From an uncultured Clostridia bacterium (GTDB lineage: Bacteria > Bacillota > Clostridia > TANB77 > CAG-508), in the NCBI GenBank assembly GCA_934167305.1, contig CAKPKQ010000015.1, positions 1 through 26,323 on the forward strand: DNA of 26,323 nucleotides. The letters run 5' to 3'. The translations under genes and the position numbers were made by a program. The notes beneath the pieces were generated by a model, which saw only the letters and a list, made by a program, of their open reading frames with translations, had not been told where the DNA came from and made no database searches. Below are positions 6,794 to 14,685 of the stretch, one piece after another; position 1 is the first letter of the stretch, and each line of letters starts with the position of its first letter.

Positions 6794-6997
6794 TTGAAAA
6801 TAGACATAAATGAAAATGCAAAGATAGTAGCATTATGGTTTACTAATCAAGAAAATCCACAAGAAAATCTTCCATTAGATATAGAAAAAGAAATAGAAAT
6901 ATATAGACAGAAAAAATATAAAATTTGTATGTACCAATCAGGAAATGATGATATAAAAATAAATCTACTAAATTTGATTTTAAATAATGCCTACTAA
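6794..6997 (+). CDS. Small mobile-element protein, 67 residues
   Basis: It starts at TTG, nine bases after AGGAGG. The sequence reads KIDINENAKIVALWFTNQE, then YRQKKYKICMYQSGNDDI and LLNLILNN. This resembles a family of small proteins found near conjugation and recombinase genes in clostridial integrative elements, with the I.WLTN..., KY.VAVF.SG pattern; the function of the family is not known to me. It is the last gene of the small-gene run and ends at a strong terminator. Confidence 0.6.
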   Translation: MKIDINENAKIVALWFTNQENPQENLPLDIEKEIEIYRQKKYKICMYQSGNDDIKINLLNLILNNAY

Positions 6998-7027
6998 CAT
7001 ATAAGAATAAATCTTATATGTTTTTTT
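6996..7027 (+). terminator. Terminator before the recombinase gene
   Basis: An 11-bp perfect stem (6996-7006 with 7012-7022), loop ATAAA, runs into T7 (7021-7027). It overlaps the stop of the preceding gene and separates the small-gene operon from the recombinase. Confidence 0.85.
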
Positions 7028-7048
7028 GTAGAAAAAACTAAAATAAAG

Positions 7049-7077
7049 TGGAAAAGAAATGAATAATATTGTATAAT
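7049..7077 (+). promoter_or_regulatory. Promoter of the recombinase gene
   Basis: TGGAAA (7049-7054), 17-bp spacer, TATAAT (7072-7077). The same TGGAAA-17-TATAAT pair occurs before the last gene of the window. Confidence 0.6.
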
Positions 7078-7120
7078 AAAAATGTATTCATTGAACACAC
7101 TTTTAAGGAGGGAATAGAAA

Positions 7121-9304
7121 ATGTGTGTTAGAGCACTCAGAATAGCAAGTTATTCTAGGGTAAGTTACGATGAAGACAAAGAGAGATATGAAAGTATAAT
7201 AAATCAAAAGAATATTGTTAAAGATTATGCAAAAGAACATTTTACTAATTATAACATCATTGAATTTGAAGATGATAACTTTAGTGGATATAAGTTTGAT
7301 AGACCTGATTTTACAAGAATGAAAAAAGAGATTTTGGATGGAAATATAGATATAGTAATAGCAAAAGACTTATCCAGAATTGGTAGACACAATGCAAAAA
7401 CATTATTATTTATAGAAGAATTAGACAAGATGGGTGTAACTGTTATTGCTATAAACGATGACCTAGATACTTCAAAAGAACAAAATAATGATCTAGTAGG
7501 AATTAAAACATGGTATAACGAATTATATGTTAAAGATATTAGTAGAAAAATAAGAAGTACAGTTCAAAACAAATCTAAAAATGGAACTTGGATTACAAAT
7601 GTACCATACGGATATGTTATGGTAGATTATCAAAAGAGAGAGTATAGAGTAGATCATTTAGCAGCACAAGTAGTCCAAAGAATTTATGAAATGTATGTTA
7701 AAGGATATGGTTATAAAAAAATAGCAGGCACTTTAACTGCTGAAGGAATACCAACACCAAAAACAAGACTTAAACAATTATGGGAGGAACAAGGAAAAAC
7801 TTATATTGGACCTGTAAATGATGTATGGAACACAGCTTCTATTAATCACATAATAGGAAACGATTTTTACATTGGTACTTTAAGAACAAATAAATATTCA
7901 AGAAGAGGTATAAATGGAACTGATAAAAAATTATCAGAGGACAAACAATTTGTATTTGAAGATTTTCATGAACCAATATTAACTCATGAATTGTTTAATA
8001 AAGCACAGGCAGTTCATGAAAATAGAAAAAGAGAAAAAAGTCATTATAGAGGAACTAAAAAATATGATAATGATTATACAGGGTTAATGAAATGTGGAGA
8101 TTGTGGTGCACCAATGTTTTCTATTAGCAATGGAAAAAGAAAGCCAGCATATTATTGTGGAGCGTATCATAATCATGGAAGGTCAGCTTGTACTAGCCAC
8201 CATATATTAGTTTCAGTATTAGATGACTTAGTAAAAGCATATATTGTTATGATAAAACAAAATGCAGATAAAGTAATAGACTATTTAAATGGAGAATTAG
8301 ACAAAAATAGAAAGCAAATGCAGAAAGATAATAATAGAGGAATTTTAGATACTCTGAAAACAGAAGAAGAAAAAGCAAAAAATGAATTAAAAGTAACAAT
8401 GCAACAAAAAATTAGAGATATAATGAAAAATCCTACTAATAGAGAATATATAGAAGAAATGTATAGCACCATGGAAAGTGAATTAAATAGTAAATTGCAA
8501 ACACTGAAATCTCAAATTGAATTAGAAGAAAAAAATAATAACAATAAGCAGAATATAGTACAAGTAAAGAAAGATACTTTGAAAATCTTTGATGATATTT
8601 TAGAAAAAGAAAAATTAGATAAACAAGATTTAGAAACTATAATCGATTGTATATATATATATGAAGATAAAATAATTATAAAATTAAAATCAAACATAGA
8701 GAATATATTAGATATAGGGAATAATATTGGAATATCAAGACAGAACATAACAGCAATACAAAAAAATCAGAACCATAATGACCGCAAATTCTTCACACAA
8801 GTGAAGAGAGGGGAACTTTGTTCCAATGTTATTAACAACGGTGATCCACTTGAAATCTTTACAGATAAAGAAGGAGAAGTTATATTAAAAAAATATTCAC
8901 CAATAGGCGAATTGACAGAATTTGCAACAGGCTATGCAGAAACATTGGCAAAAACCACAGGTCATATTGCATGCATTACAGATAAAGATACTGTAATTGC
9001 TGTTTCTGGTGGATCAAAAAAAGAATTACTAGAACAAGATGTTAGTGAAGAATTAGAGAGACTTATGGATGACAAAGAAAAGTATACAAGCAAGGAAAAT
9101 AATGATTTAGCAATTCCTATAACTAAAAATGAAAACAAAGAAAGAAGATATAATTCGCAAGTTGTATACCCAATTATTTCGGATGGTGATGTGATTGGAA
9201 CTGTAATATTATTGTCAAAGGATAATAATACCAAAATGAATGAAGTTGAGCAAAAAGTCGCACAATCAGCAGCAAGCTTTTTAGGAAGTCAAATGGAAAT
9301 ATAA
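7121..9304 (+). CDS. Large serine recombinase fused in frame to SpoVT C-terminal part
   Basis: The 727-residue frame starts at ATG after AAGGAGG. Residues 7-150 are the resolvase catalytic domain with the YSRVS motif (likely nucleophile S15) and AKDLSRIGR. Residues about 165-295 are the recombinase DNA-binding domain (VPYGY, GIPTPK, FYIGTLR). Residues about 323-362 are a zinc ribbon (CGDCG, YYCGAYHNHGRSAC), followed by a coiled coil near 395-480 and a final strand region to about 535. That alone equals a complete recombinase. Residues 541-573 are linker, and from G574 the protein is SpoVT (GDPLEIF, GEVILKKYSPI, IAVSGGSKKE, AASFLGSQME). The fusion is best explained by integration of the element into spoVT. 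The recombinase looks intact and its family cuts and rejoins DNA at attachment sites. Confidence 0.9.
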   Translation: MCVRALRIASYSRVSYDEDKERYESIINQKNIVKDYAKEHFTNYNIIEFEDDNFSGYKFDRPDFTRMKKEILDGNIDIVIAKDLSRIGRHNAKTLLFIEELDKMGVTVIAINDDLDTSKEQNNDLVGIKTWYNELYVKDISRKIRSTVQNKSKNGTWITNVPYGYVMVDYQKREYRVDHLAAQVVQRIYEMYVKGYGYKKIAGTLTAEGIPTPKTRLKQLWEEQGKTYIGPVNDVWNTASINHIIGNDFYIGTLRTNKYSRRGINGTDKKLSEDKQFVFEDFHEPILTHELFNKAQAVHENRKREKSHYRGTKKYDNDYTGLMKCGDCGAPMFSISNGKRKPAYYCGAYHNHGRSACTSHHILVSVLDDLVKAYIVMIKQNADKVIDYLNGELDKNRKQMQKDNNRGILDTLKTEEEKAKNELKVTMQQKIRDIMKNPTNREYIEEMYSTMESELNSKLQTLKSQIELEEKNNNNKQNIVQVKKDTLKIFDDILEKEKLDKQDLETIIDCIYIYEDKIIIKLKSNIENILDIGNNIGISRQNITAIQKNQNHNDRKFFTQVKRGELCSNVINNGDPLEIFTDKEGEVILKKYSPIGELTEFATGYAETLAKTTGHIACITDKDTVIAVSGGSKKELLEQDVSEELERLMDDKEKYTSKENNDLAIPITKNENKERRYNSQVVYPIISDGDVIGTVILLSKDNNTKMNEVEQKVAQSAASFLGSQMEI
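8790..8850. other. Element-spoVT junction (candidate attR)
   Basis: SpoVT similarity begins abruptly at GGT-GAT-CCA (8840-8848), preceded by codons INN instead of the family's usual R-I-R-E. The element side next to it is dense in small palindromes: TCTTCAC/GTGAAGA (8790-8796, 8801-8807) and GGAAC/GTTCC (8812-8816, 8820-8824), as expected of a serine recombinase half-site. The exact crossover dinucleotide cannot be fixed without the left junction or an empty site. Confidence 0.6.
8840..9304 (+). pseudogene. spoVT: spoVT, 3' part (first ~30 codons missing)
   Basis: SpoVT is an AbrB-type regulator of forespore genes: an N-terminal swapped-hairpin DNA-binding domain plus a C-terminal GAF-like domain. 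Here 154 residues remain, beginning in the middle of the AbrB domain at GDPLEIFTDKEGEVILKKY and running through the GAF part (GHIACITDKDTVIAVSGG, VVYPIISDGDVIGTVILL, AASFLGSQMEI) to a normal end. With about 30 missing residues the total would match the usual length near 180. The lost part carries the start codon, promoter and the first half of the DNA-binding fold. It is currently the tail of the recombinase frame; excision of the element would rebuild spoVT if the 5' part survives elsewhere. Confidence 0.85.
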
Positions 9305-9353
9305 TGTAATCATATTGTAATATTTTTGTAACATAAATGTAACGTAAAAACAC

Positions 9354-9382
9354 TTGATTAATTGTATCTTTTATAGTATAAA
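9354..9382 (+). promoter_or_regulatory. Promoter of the 9429 gene
   Basis: TTGATT (9354-9359), 17-bp spacer, TATAAA (9377-9382), about 45 bp before the start codon. Confidence 0.55.
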
Positions 9383-9428
9383 TAATATGAAAAAAATAGA
9401 AATTGAAACTCACAAAGGAGGAATACCA

Positions 9429-9647
9429 ATGGAAGAATTTGAAAACAACAATTTTGTAAAAGCTGAGGTACCTGCAGAAATTAGCCAATGGACTAAAATA
9501 AAGAATTTCTTATTCCAAGAAATAACTGTTACATTGACACCAAAACAAGAAAGAGTATTTAAAGAAGTACACGACTTTTGGCATCAAGAAGTAAATCATG
9601 ATTTCTGGTTCCAAGAAATTGAAATTATTGATAATATTACACTATAA
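9429..9647 (+). CDS. Small protein with three FxxQE repeats
   Basis: The 72-residue protein starts at ATG 9429, shortly after AAAGGAGG; an upstream in-frame ATG at 9387 has no ribosome binding site. Its striking feature is a repeated aromatic-Gln-Glu motif: NFLFQEI (26-32), DFWHQEV (49-55) and DFWFQEI (58-64). No signal peptide or membrane helix is seen. I do not know its function. It has its own promoter and terminator between the spoVT remnant and the glycolysis cluster, so it is a single-gene unit and not the cggR regulator often found before gap. Confidence 0.65.
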   Translation: MEEFENNNFVKAEVPAEISQWTKIKNFLFQEITVTLTPKQERVFKEVHDFWHQEVNHDFWFQEIEIIDNITL

Positions 9648-9654
9648 TAAATTG

Positions 9655-9687
9655 AAACTTATTAGTATGAAACTAATAAGTTTTTTT
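9655..9687 (+). terminator. Terminator of the 9429 gene
   Basis: A 12-bp perfect stem (9655-9666 with 9672-9683), loop ATGAA, is followed by a T-tract to 9687. Confidence 0.85.
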
Positions 9688-9811
9688 ATTGTATAGGAAG
9701 AATTAGAAATTTTTCTATACAACAATAAGTTATATTAAGCAGTGTGTATTTGCAAAGCAAAATGCTCATGTGAAGAAACTATTTTTTATTGTGAATGTAA
9801 ATTTTAAGTAA

Positions 9812-9881
9812 AATTACTTAAGAATACTTGAAAAGTAATTAGTTTTGATATAAAATGACGTTGTTTAGGATATACTAAACA
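9812..9881 (+). promoter_or_regulatory. gap promoter region with operator-like palindromes
   Basis: The 240-bp leader of gap holds TTGAAA and TAAAAT spaced by 17 bp (about 9828-9856) as one candidate promoter and a TATACT (9871-9876) as another -10. An 8-bp inverted repeat (9812-9819/9833-9840) overlaps the first -35. A perfect 7-bp palindrome TGTTTAG-GATATA-CTAAACA (9862-9881) covers the second -10, the right place for a repressor operator. The regulator is not identifiable. Confidence 0.4.
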
Positions 9882-9893
9882 CATAAAAATAAA

Positions 9894-9912
9894 AGATGTA
9901 AAAATAACATCT
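9894..9912 (+). promoter_or_regulatory. Small hairpin before the gap ribosome binding site
   Basis: AGATGT (9894-9899) and ACATCT (9907-9912) form a 6-bp stem ending four bases before AGGAGG. It may protect the 5' end of the gap mRNA. Confidence 0.4.
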
Positions 9913-9928
9913 AAAAGGAGGAAAAATT

Positions 9929-10930
9929 ATGTCAATAAAATTAGGAATTAATGGTTTTGGAAGAATAGGAAATTTATCATTACAAGCAGCATTAAATAAA
10001 GAAAATGTTGAGGTAGTTGCAATAAATGATCCATTTATAAGAGCTGATTATATGGCATATATGATGAAATACGATACAATACATGGAAAATTTGAAGGAG
10101 AAGTTTACGAAAAAGATGGAAAACTAGTAGTAAACGGAAAAGAAATAAATGTATATAATGAAATGGACCCTAAAAATATACCTTGGGGAGAAGTTGGAGC
10201 TGAATATATATTAGAATGTTCAGGAGTATTTACTACTACTGAAAAAGCAAATGCTCACTTAGAAGCTGGTGCAAAAAAAGTTATTATATCTGCACCATCT
10301 AAAGATGCACCAATGTTTGTTATGGGAGTTAATAATGAAACATACACACCAGATATGAACATTATTTCAAATGCATCATGCACAACAAACTGTTTAGCAC
10401 CACTTGCTAAAATAATAAATGATAACTTTGGAATTAAAGACGGATTAATGACAACAGTTCATAGCATTACAGCAACACAAAAAACAGTTGATGGAGCTTC
10501 TAAAAAAGACTGGAGAGGTGGAAGAGCAGCAAGCTATAATATTATACCATCATCAACAGGTGCTGCTAAGGCTGTTGGAAAAGTAATTCCTACATTAAAT
10601 GGTAAATTAACAGGTATGTCATTCAGAGTACCAACAGTTGATGTTTCAGTTGTAGATTTAACTTGTAACTTAGAAAAGCCAGCATCATATGAAGAAATAT
10701 GTGAAGCAGTAAAAAAAGCGTCAGAAAATGAAATGAAAGGCATAGTTGAATATGTATCTGACCCAGTGGTTTCATCAGATTTTATACATGATGAGCACAC
10801 ATGTATTTTTGATAGTACAGCAGGAATAGCATTAACAGATAGTTTTGTTAAATTAGTTGCATGGTATGATAATGAATGGGGATATTCAAACAAATTAGTA
10901 GACTTAGCTATTTATATTGCTAATAAATAA
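9929..10930 (+). CDS. gap: Glyceraldehyde-3-phosphate dehydrogenase
   Basis: This cytoplasmic glycolytic enzyme oxidises and phosphorylates glyceraldehyde-3-phosphate to 1,3-bisphosphoglycerate with NAD. The 333 residues include the dinucleotide-binding INGFGRIG (residues 8-15), the active-site SNASCTTNC with C151, H178 in TTVHSITATQ, and the C-terminal WYDNEWGYSNKLVD. The start follows AGGAGG. Oddity: stretches such as NDPF, ADYMAYMMKYDTIHGKF, APMFVMGVN and GLMTTVHSITATQKTVDGAS resemble the GapA/GapC type of enterobacteria and eukaryotes more than the usual clostridial enzyme. It heads the lower-glycolysis cluster; a stem-loop follows before pgk. Confidence 0.97.
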   Translation: MSIKLGINGFGRIGNLSLQAALNKENVEVVAINDPFIRADYMAYMMKYDTIHGKFEGEVYEKDGKLVVNGKEINVYNEMDPKNIPWGEVGAEYILECSGVFTTTEKANAHLEAGAKKVIISAPSKDAPMFVMGVNNETYTPDMNIISNASCTTNCLAPLAKIINDNFGIKDGLMTTVHSITATQKTVDGASKKDWRGGRAASYNIIPSSTGAAKAVGKVIPTLNGKLTGMSFRVPTVDVSVVDLTCNLEKPASYEEICEAVKKASENEMKGIVEYVSDPVVSSDFIHDEHTCIFDSTAGIALTDSFVKLVAWYDNEWGYSNKLVDLAIYIANK

Positions 10931-10936
10931 AACTTA

Positions 10937-10967
10937 CATAGTAGTAATATATAATATTACTACTATG
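10937..10967 (+). promoter_or_regulatory. Intercistronic hairpin between gap and pgk
   Basis: A perfect 14-bp stem (10937-10950 with 10954-10967) closed by ATA, without a following T-run. It is therefore better read as an mRNA processing or stabilising element for the gap message than as a terminator, although partial termination is possible. Confidence 0.6.
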
Positions 10968-11002
10968 AATTGTATTATAAATTTTATGTAGAAGGTGAAA
11001 AT

Positions 11003-12352
11003 ATGGAGAAAAAAACAGTACGTGATATAGACATAAAAGGAAAGAAAGTATTAGTACGTTGTGATTTTAATGTTCCAATAAAAGACGGAGAAATTGCAGA
11101 TGACACAAGAATTAGGGCAGCTCTTCCAACAATAAAATATTTATTAGAAAATGGAGCTAAAGTTGTACTTTGTTCACATTTAGGAAGACCAAAAGGAGAA
11201 GTTAACTCTAAATATTCACTTGCTCCTGTAGCTCAAAAATTATCACAAGAGTTAGGCCAAGAAGTAAAATGTGCAGAAGATGTTACTGGTCCAAGTGCAA
11301 AAGGCATGGCAAATGACTTACAAGAAGGAGAGGCTGGACTTCTTGAAAATGTTCGTTTTGATCCAAGAGAAGAACAAAATGATGATAGCCTAGCTGTAGA
11401 ACTATCTGAATTAATTGGAAATGATGGAGTATATGTAAATGACGCTTTTGGAACAGCACATAGAGCACATGCATCAACTGAAGGTGTTGCACACCATGTA
11501 GATGAAGCTGTTGCTGGACTTTTAATGGAGAGGGAGATTGAAAAATTAGGTGCAGTACTTGAAAATCCAGAAAAACCATTTGTAGCAATTTTGGGAGGAG
11601 CAAAAGTATCTGATAAAATTGGAGTTATTGAAAACTTAATGGATAAAGTTCAAACAATAGAAATTGGTGGAGCAATGGCAAATACATTTTTAAAAGCAAA
11701 AGGATATGACATAGGTTCATCTAAATATGAAACAGACAAAATAGATGTTGCTAAAGATATTATGCAAAAAGCTTTCTCAAAAGGTGTAGAAATTGTACTA
11801 CCTAAAGATGCACGTTTAGCTAAAATACCGGAAGGCACAGAACTAACACCAGAAGTAGTTGAAAATTCAGAACATAAAAAGTCAAAATTATTTACAGAAA
11901 AAGAAATTAAAGATGGAAAGGGAGAAAGCTTAGAAGGTTGGCAAATACTAGATGTAGGAGATACTACATTAACGTATTTTGCTGATAGACTTGAAGGAGC
12001 AAAAACTGTTGTATGGAATGGTCCTTTAGGATATACTGAGGTACCTGAATTTGCCCAAGGCACACAAAAAATTGCAACATTTATATCTAATACTAATGCT
12101 AAATGTGTAATTGGTGGAGGAGACTCAGTTGCTGCTATACAAAAAATAAAAAAATCAGCAAAACAAAATGGAGTAGATGTAAAACAACAATTTAGTAATA
12201 TATATTTATCAACTGGCGGAGGAGCTTCTTTGGAATTCCTAGAAGGCAAAACATTACCAGGAATTGCAGCATTAAATGACAAGACAAAACAACAAAATAA
12301 AGCTCAAGAAAGTGGAACTCATAAAAGTGTTGAACAACAAATCACAGAATAG
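11003..12352 (+). CDS. pgk: Phosphoglycerate kinase
   Basis: The enzyme transfers phosphate from 1,3-bisphosphoglycerate to ADP. The start is ATG 11003 after GAAGGTGA; an upstream in-frame ATG at 10970 lies in the hairpin region and lacks a ribosome site. Motifs seen: VRCDFNVP (18-25), SHLGRPKG (58-65), LLENVRF, GGAKVSDKIGV, WNGPLG and the nucleotide loop GGGDSVAA. At 449 residues it is about 50 longer than typical bacterial enzymes: part is an insertion around LTPEVVENSEHKKSKLFTEK in the nucleotide domain, and part is a hydrophilic tail of 22 residues after the normal end ALNDK (TKQQNKAQESGTHKSVEQQI). tpiA follows after 16 bases. Confidence 0.96.
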   Translation: MEKKTVRDIDIKGKKVLVRCDFNVPIKDGEIADDTRIRAALPTIKYLLENGAKVVLCSHLGRPKGEVNSKYSLAPVAQKLSQELGQEVKCAEDVTGPSAKGMANDLQEGEAGLLENVRFDPREEQNDDSLAVELSELIGNDGVYVNDAFGTAHRAHASTEGVAHHVDEAVAGLLMEREIEKLGAVLENPEKPFVAILGGAKVSDKIGVIENLMDKVQTIEIGGAMANTFLKAKGYDIGSSKYETDKIDVAKDIMQKAFSKGVEIVLPKDARLAKIPEGTELTPEVVENSEHKKSKLFTEKEIKDGKGESLEGWQILDVGDTTLTYFADRLEGAKTVVWNGPLGYTEVPEFAQGTQKIATFISNTNAKCVIGGGDSVAAIQKIKKSAKQNGVDVKQQFSNIYLSTGGGASLEFLEGKTLPGIAALNDKTKQQNKAQESGTHKSVEQQITE

Positions 12353-12368
12353 GAAAGGCGGTATATAT

Positions 12369-13115
12369 ATGCGAAGAAAAGTTGTTGCGGGAAATTGGAA
12401 GATGAATATGCTTCCTAATGAGGCAATTGATTTTATTGAAAAAATATCACCATTTGCAAAAAAATCTAAAGCAGAAACTATATTGTGTGTTCCATATACA
12501 GATTTGATGTATAGTCTACTTACAGCACAAGATACAAATATAAAAATAGGAGCGCAAAATATGCACTGGGAAGAAAAAGGCGCATATACAGGTGAAATTT
12601 CTGGACAAATGCTAAAATGTATTGGTGTTGAATATGTGATTATAGGTCATTCAGAAAGAAGACAATATTTTGCAGAAACAGATGAAACTGTGAATAAAAA
12701 GATAAAAGCAGCATTGATAAATGGACTAAAACCAATTATATGTGTTGGTGAAACACTAGAACAAAGAGAACAAGGAAAGCAAGAAGAAATTATAACAAAT
12801 CAAACTCATTTGGCATTAGAAGGCTTAAGTGAAGAACAAATGAAAAATGTTATGATTGCATATGAACCAATATGGGCAATTGGTACAGGAAAAACTGCTA
12901 CATCTGAAGATGCAAATAATGCAATAAAATCAATTAGAAATCAAATTGAAAAAGACTATGGTAAGAATATTGCAGAGGACATCATTATATTATATGGTGG
13001 TAGTGTTAAACCAGAAAATAGCAGAGAATTATTTTCAATGTCTGACATAGATGGAGGTCTTGTCGGAGGAGCAAGTTTAAAAGCAGAAGAATTTATTAAA
13101 ATATTATCAATTTAG
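12369..13115 (+). CDS. tpiA: Triosephosphate isomerase
   Basis: This enzyme interconverts dihydroxyacetone phosphate and glyceraldehyde-3-phosphate. The 248 residues carry the complete active site: K11 in AGNWKMN, H94 in IGHSERR, E166 in AYEPIWAIGTG, and the phosphate-binding LYGGSVKPEN and GGLVGGASL near the C-terminus. Start ATG 12369 is chosen because AAAGGCGG precedes it and the family's N-terminus (RRKVVAGNWKMN) begins there. It lies in the cluster between pgk and gpmI, 18 bases ahead of the latter. Confidence 0.97.
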   Translation: MRRKVVAGNWKMNMLPNEAIDFIEKISPFAKKSKAETILCVPYTDLMYSLLTAQDTNIKIGAQNMHWEEKGAYTGEISGQMLKCIGVEYVIIGHSERRQYFAETDETVNKKIKAALINGLKPIICVGETLEQREQGKQEEIITNQTHLALEGLSEEQMKNVMIAYEPIWAIGTGKTATSEDANNAIKSIRNQIEKDYGKNIAEDIIILYGGSVKPENSRELFSMSDIDGGLVGGASLKAEEFIKILSI

Positions 13116-13133
13116 AAGGAATGGAGAAAAATA

Positions 13134-14663
13134 ATGGACAGAAAACCAATAATGCTAATGATATTAGATGGATTTGGAATAAATGAAAACGAAAAAGGAA
13201 ATGCAGTTAAATTAGCTAATACACCTAATATTGATAAACTAATGAAAACATGGCCAACTACTCAAATTCATACAAGTGGGTTGGCAGTGGGATTACCAGA
13301 AGGACAAATGGGAAATTCGGAAGTTGGTCATACAAATATAGGAGCAGGACGAGTAGTATATCAAGATTTAACACGTATTACAAAATCAATTGAAGATGGA
13401 GAATTTTTTAGTATTAAAGAGCTAACAGCAGCAATCGATAACTGTAAAAAATATAATTCAAAACTTCATATTATGGGACTTCTTTCAGATGGTGGAGTTC
13501 ATAGTCATATTAGACATTTATTTGCATTACTAGAATTAGCAAAAAGAAAAGATTTTGAAGATGTATATGTACACTGTTTCTTAGATGGAAGAGATACACC
13601 ACCTGCTTCAGGAGAAAGCTATATTCTACAACTTGAAGAAAAAATGAAAGAAAAAGGCGTAGGTAAAATAGCAAGTATATCTGGCAGATTTTATAGTATG
13701 GATAGAGACAAAAGATGGGACAGAGTCGAAAAAGGCTATAAAGCTTTAGTATATGGAGAAGGAGAAAAAGCAACATCTGCTATTGCTGGAATAGAAGCAT
13801 CATATCAAAAAGAAGTATTTGATGAGTTTGTTGAACCAACAGTTATATGTAATGGCGAAGAACCAATTGCGACAATTGACAATCATGACTCAGTTATATT
13901 CTTTAACTTTAGGCCAGATAGAGCAAGAGAAATAACAAGAAGTTTAGTTGATCCAGAATTTGATGGGTTTGAAGTAAAAACATTAGATTTATATTATGTA
14001 TGTTTCACTCAATATGATGAAACTATACCAAATGTTCAAATTGCATTTAAACCAGAAGTGCTAGTTAATACATTTGGAGAATATGTTTCTAAAAAAGGAT
14101 TAACACAATTAAGAATTGCAGAAACAGAAAAATATGCACATGTTACATTCTTCTTTAATGGAGGAGAAGAAAAACAATATAAAGGAGAAGATAGAATTTT
14201 AATACCATCTCCTAAAGTTCAGACTTATGACTTAAAACCTGAAATGAGTGCTATAGAAGTAACAGACAAAGTTGTTGAAGCAATAAACTCAGACAAATAT
14301 AACTGTATTATATTAAATTATGCTAACCCAGATATGGTAGGTCATACAGGAAGTCTAGAGGCTGCAATTAAAGCTATTGAAACAATTGATGGATGTGTGG
14401 AAAGAGTTGTGGAAGCAATGGAACAAAAACAAGGAATAATCTTAATGACAGCAGACCACGGAAATGCAGAGCAAATGATAGATTATAAAACTGGAGAGCC
14501 ACACACAGCACATACTACAAACCCAGTTCCATTAGTTTTAATAGGAATGCAAGGTGTAAAATTGAAAGAAGGCAAACTTGCAGATTTAGCACCAACAATG
14601 TTAGATATTATAGGGCTAGAAAAACCTGAAGAAATGACAGGAAATAGTCTTATTGAAAAATAA
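13134..14663 (+). CDS. gpmI: 2,3-bisphosphoglycerate-independent phosphoglycerate mutase
   Basis: This manganese-dependent enzyme of the alkaline phosphatase superfamily converts 3-phosphoglycerate to 2-phosphoglycerate. The 509 residues match the family's usual length. Visible motifs: MLMILDGFG (residues 7-15, first metal Asp), the nucleophile S62 in GQMGNSEVGH, DGRDTPP, FNFRPDRARE, and the C-terminal metal cluster NYANPDMVGHTG and MTADHGNAE. GGAG precedes the ATG. It lies between tpiA and eno with short gaps, consistent with one transcript. Confidence 0.97.
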   Translation: MDRKPIMLMILDGFGINENEKGNAVKLANTPNIDKLMKTWPTTQIHTSGLAVGLPEGQMGNSEVGHTNIGAGRVVYQDLTRITKSIEDGEFFSIKELTAAIDNCKKYNSKLHIMGLLSDGGVHSHIRHLFALLELAKRKDFEDVYVHCFLDGRDTPPASGESYILQLEEKMKEKGVGKIASISGRFYSMDRDKRWDRVEKGYKALVYGEGEKATSAIAGIEASYQKEVFDEFVEPTVICNGEEPIATIDNHDSVIFFNFRPDRAREITRSLVDPEFDGFEVKTLDLYYVCFTQYDETIPNVQIAFKPEVLVNTFGEYVSKKGLTQLRIAETEKYAHVTFFFNGGEEKQYKGEDRILIPSPKVQTYDLKPEMSAIEVTDKVVEAINSDKYNCIILNYANPDMVGHTGSLEAAIKAIETIDGCVERVVEAMEQKQGIILMTADHGNAEQMIDYKTGEPHTAHTTNPVPLVLIGMQGVKLKEGKLADLAPTMLDIIGLEKPEEMTGNSLIEK

Positions 14664-14685
14664 CAAAAAGAAAGGGAGGATAATC

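Larger units (their letters stand above)
1..8840. mobile_element. Integrated element inserted in spoVT (left end not seen)
   Basis: The right boundary is well supported: a large serine recombinase reads directly into SpoVT sequence from codon GGT at 8840, the expected arrangement of an integrase gene next to its attachment site inside a target gene. The first 30 or so codons of spoVT, which should flank the left end, are not found in the window, so the element either starts left of base 1 or the 5' piece was lost. Cargo includes a PcfJ-like gene at the left edge, a sigma-like factor and several small accessory proteins. Whether the genes at 535 to 4501 are cargo or host genes is an inference; only about 4600 to 8840 has a clear mobile-element flavour. 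Confidence 0.5.

Noticed and set aside
11650..12282. Long minus-strand frame of 210 codons opposite pgk.
   Set aside because: It is a shadow of the pgk coding strand: no ribosome binding site, no family resemblance.
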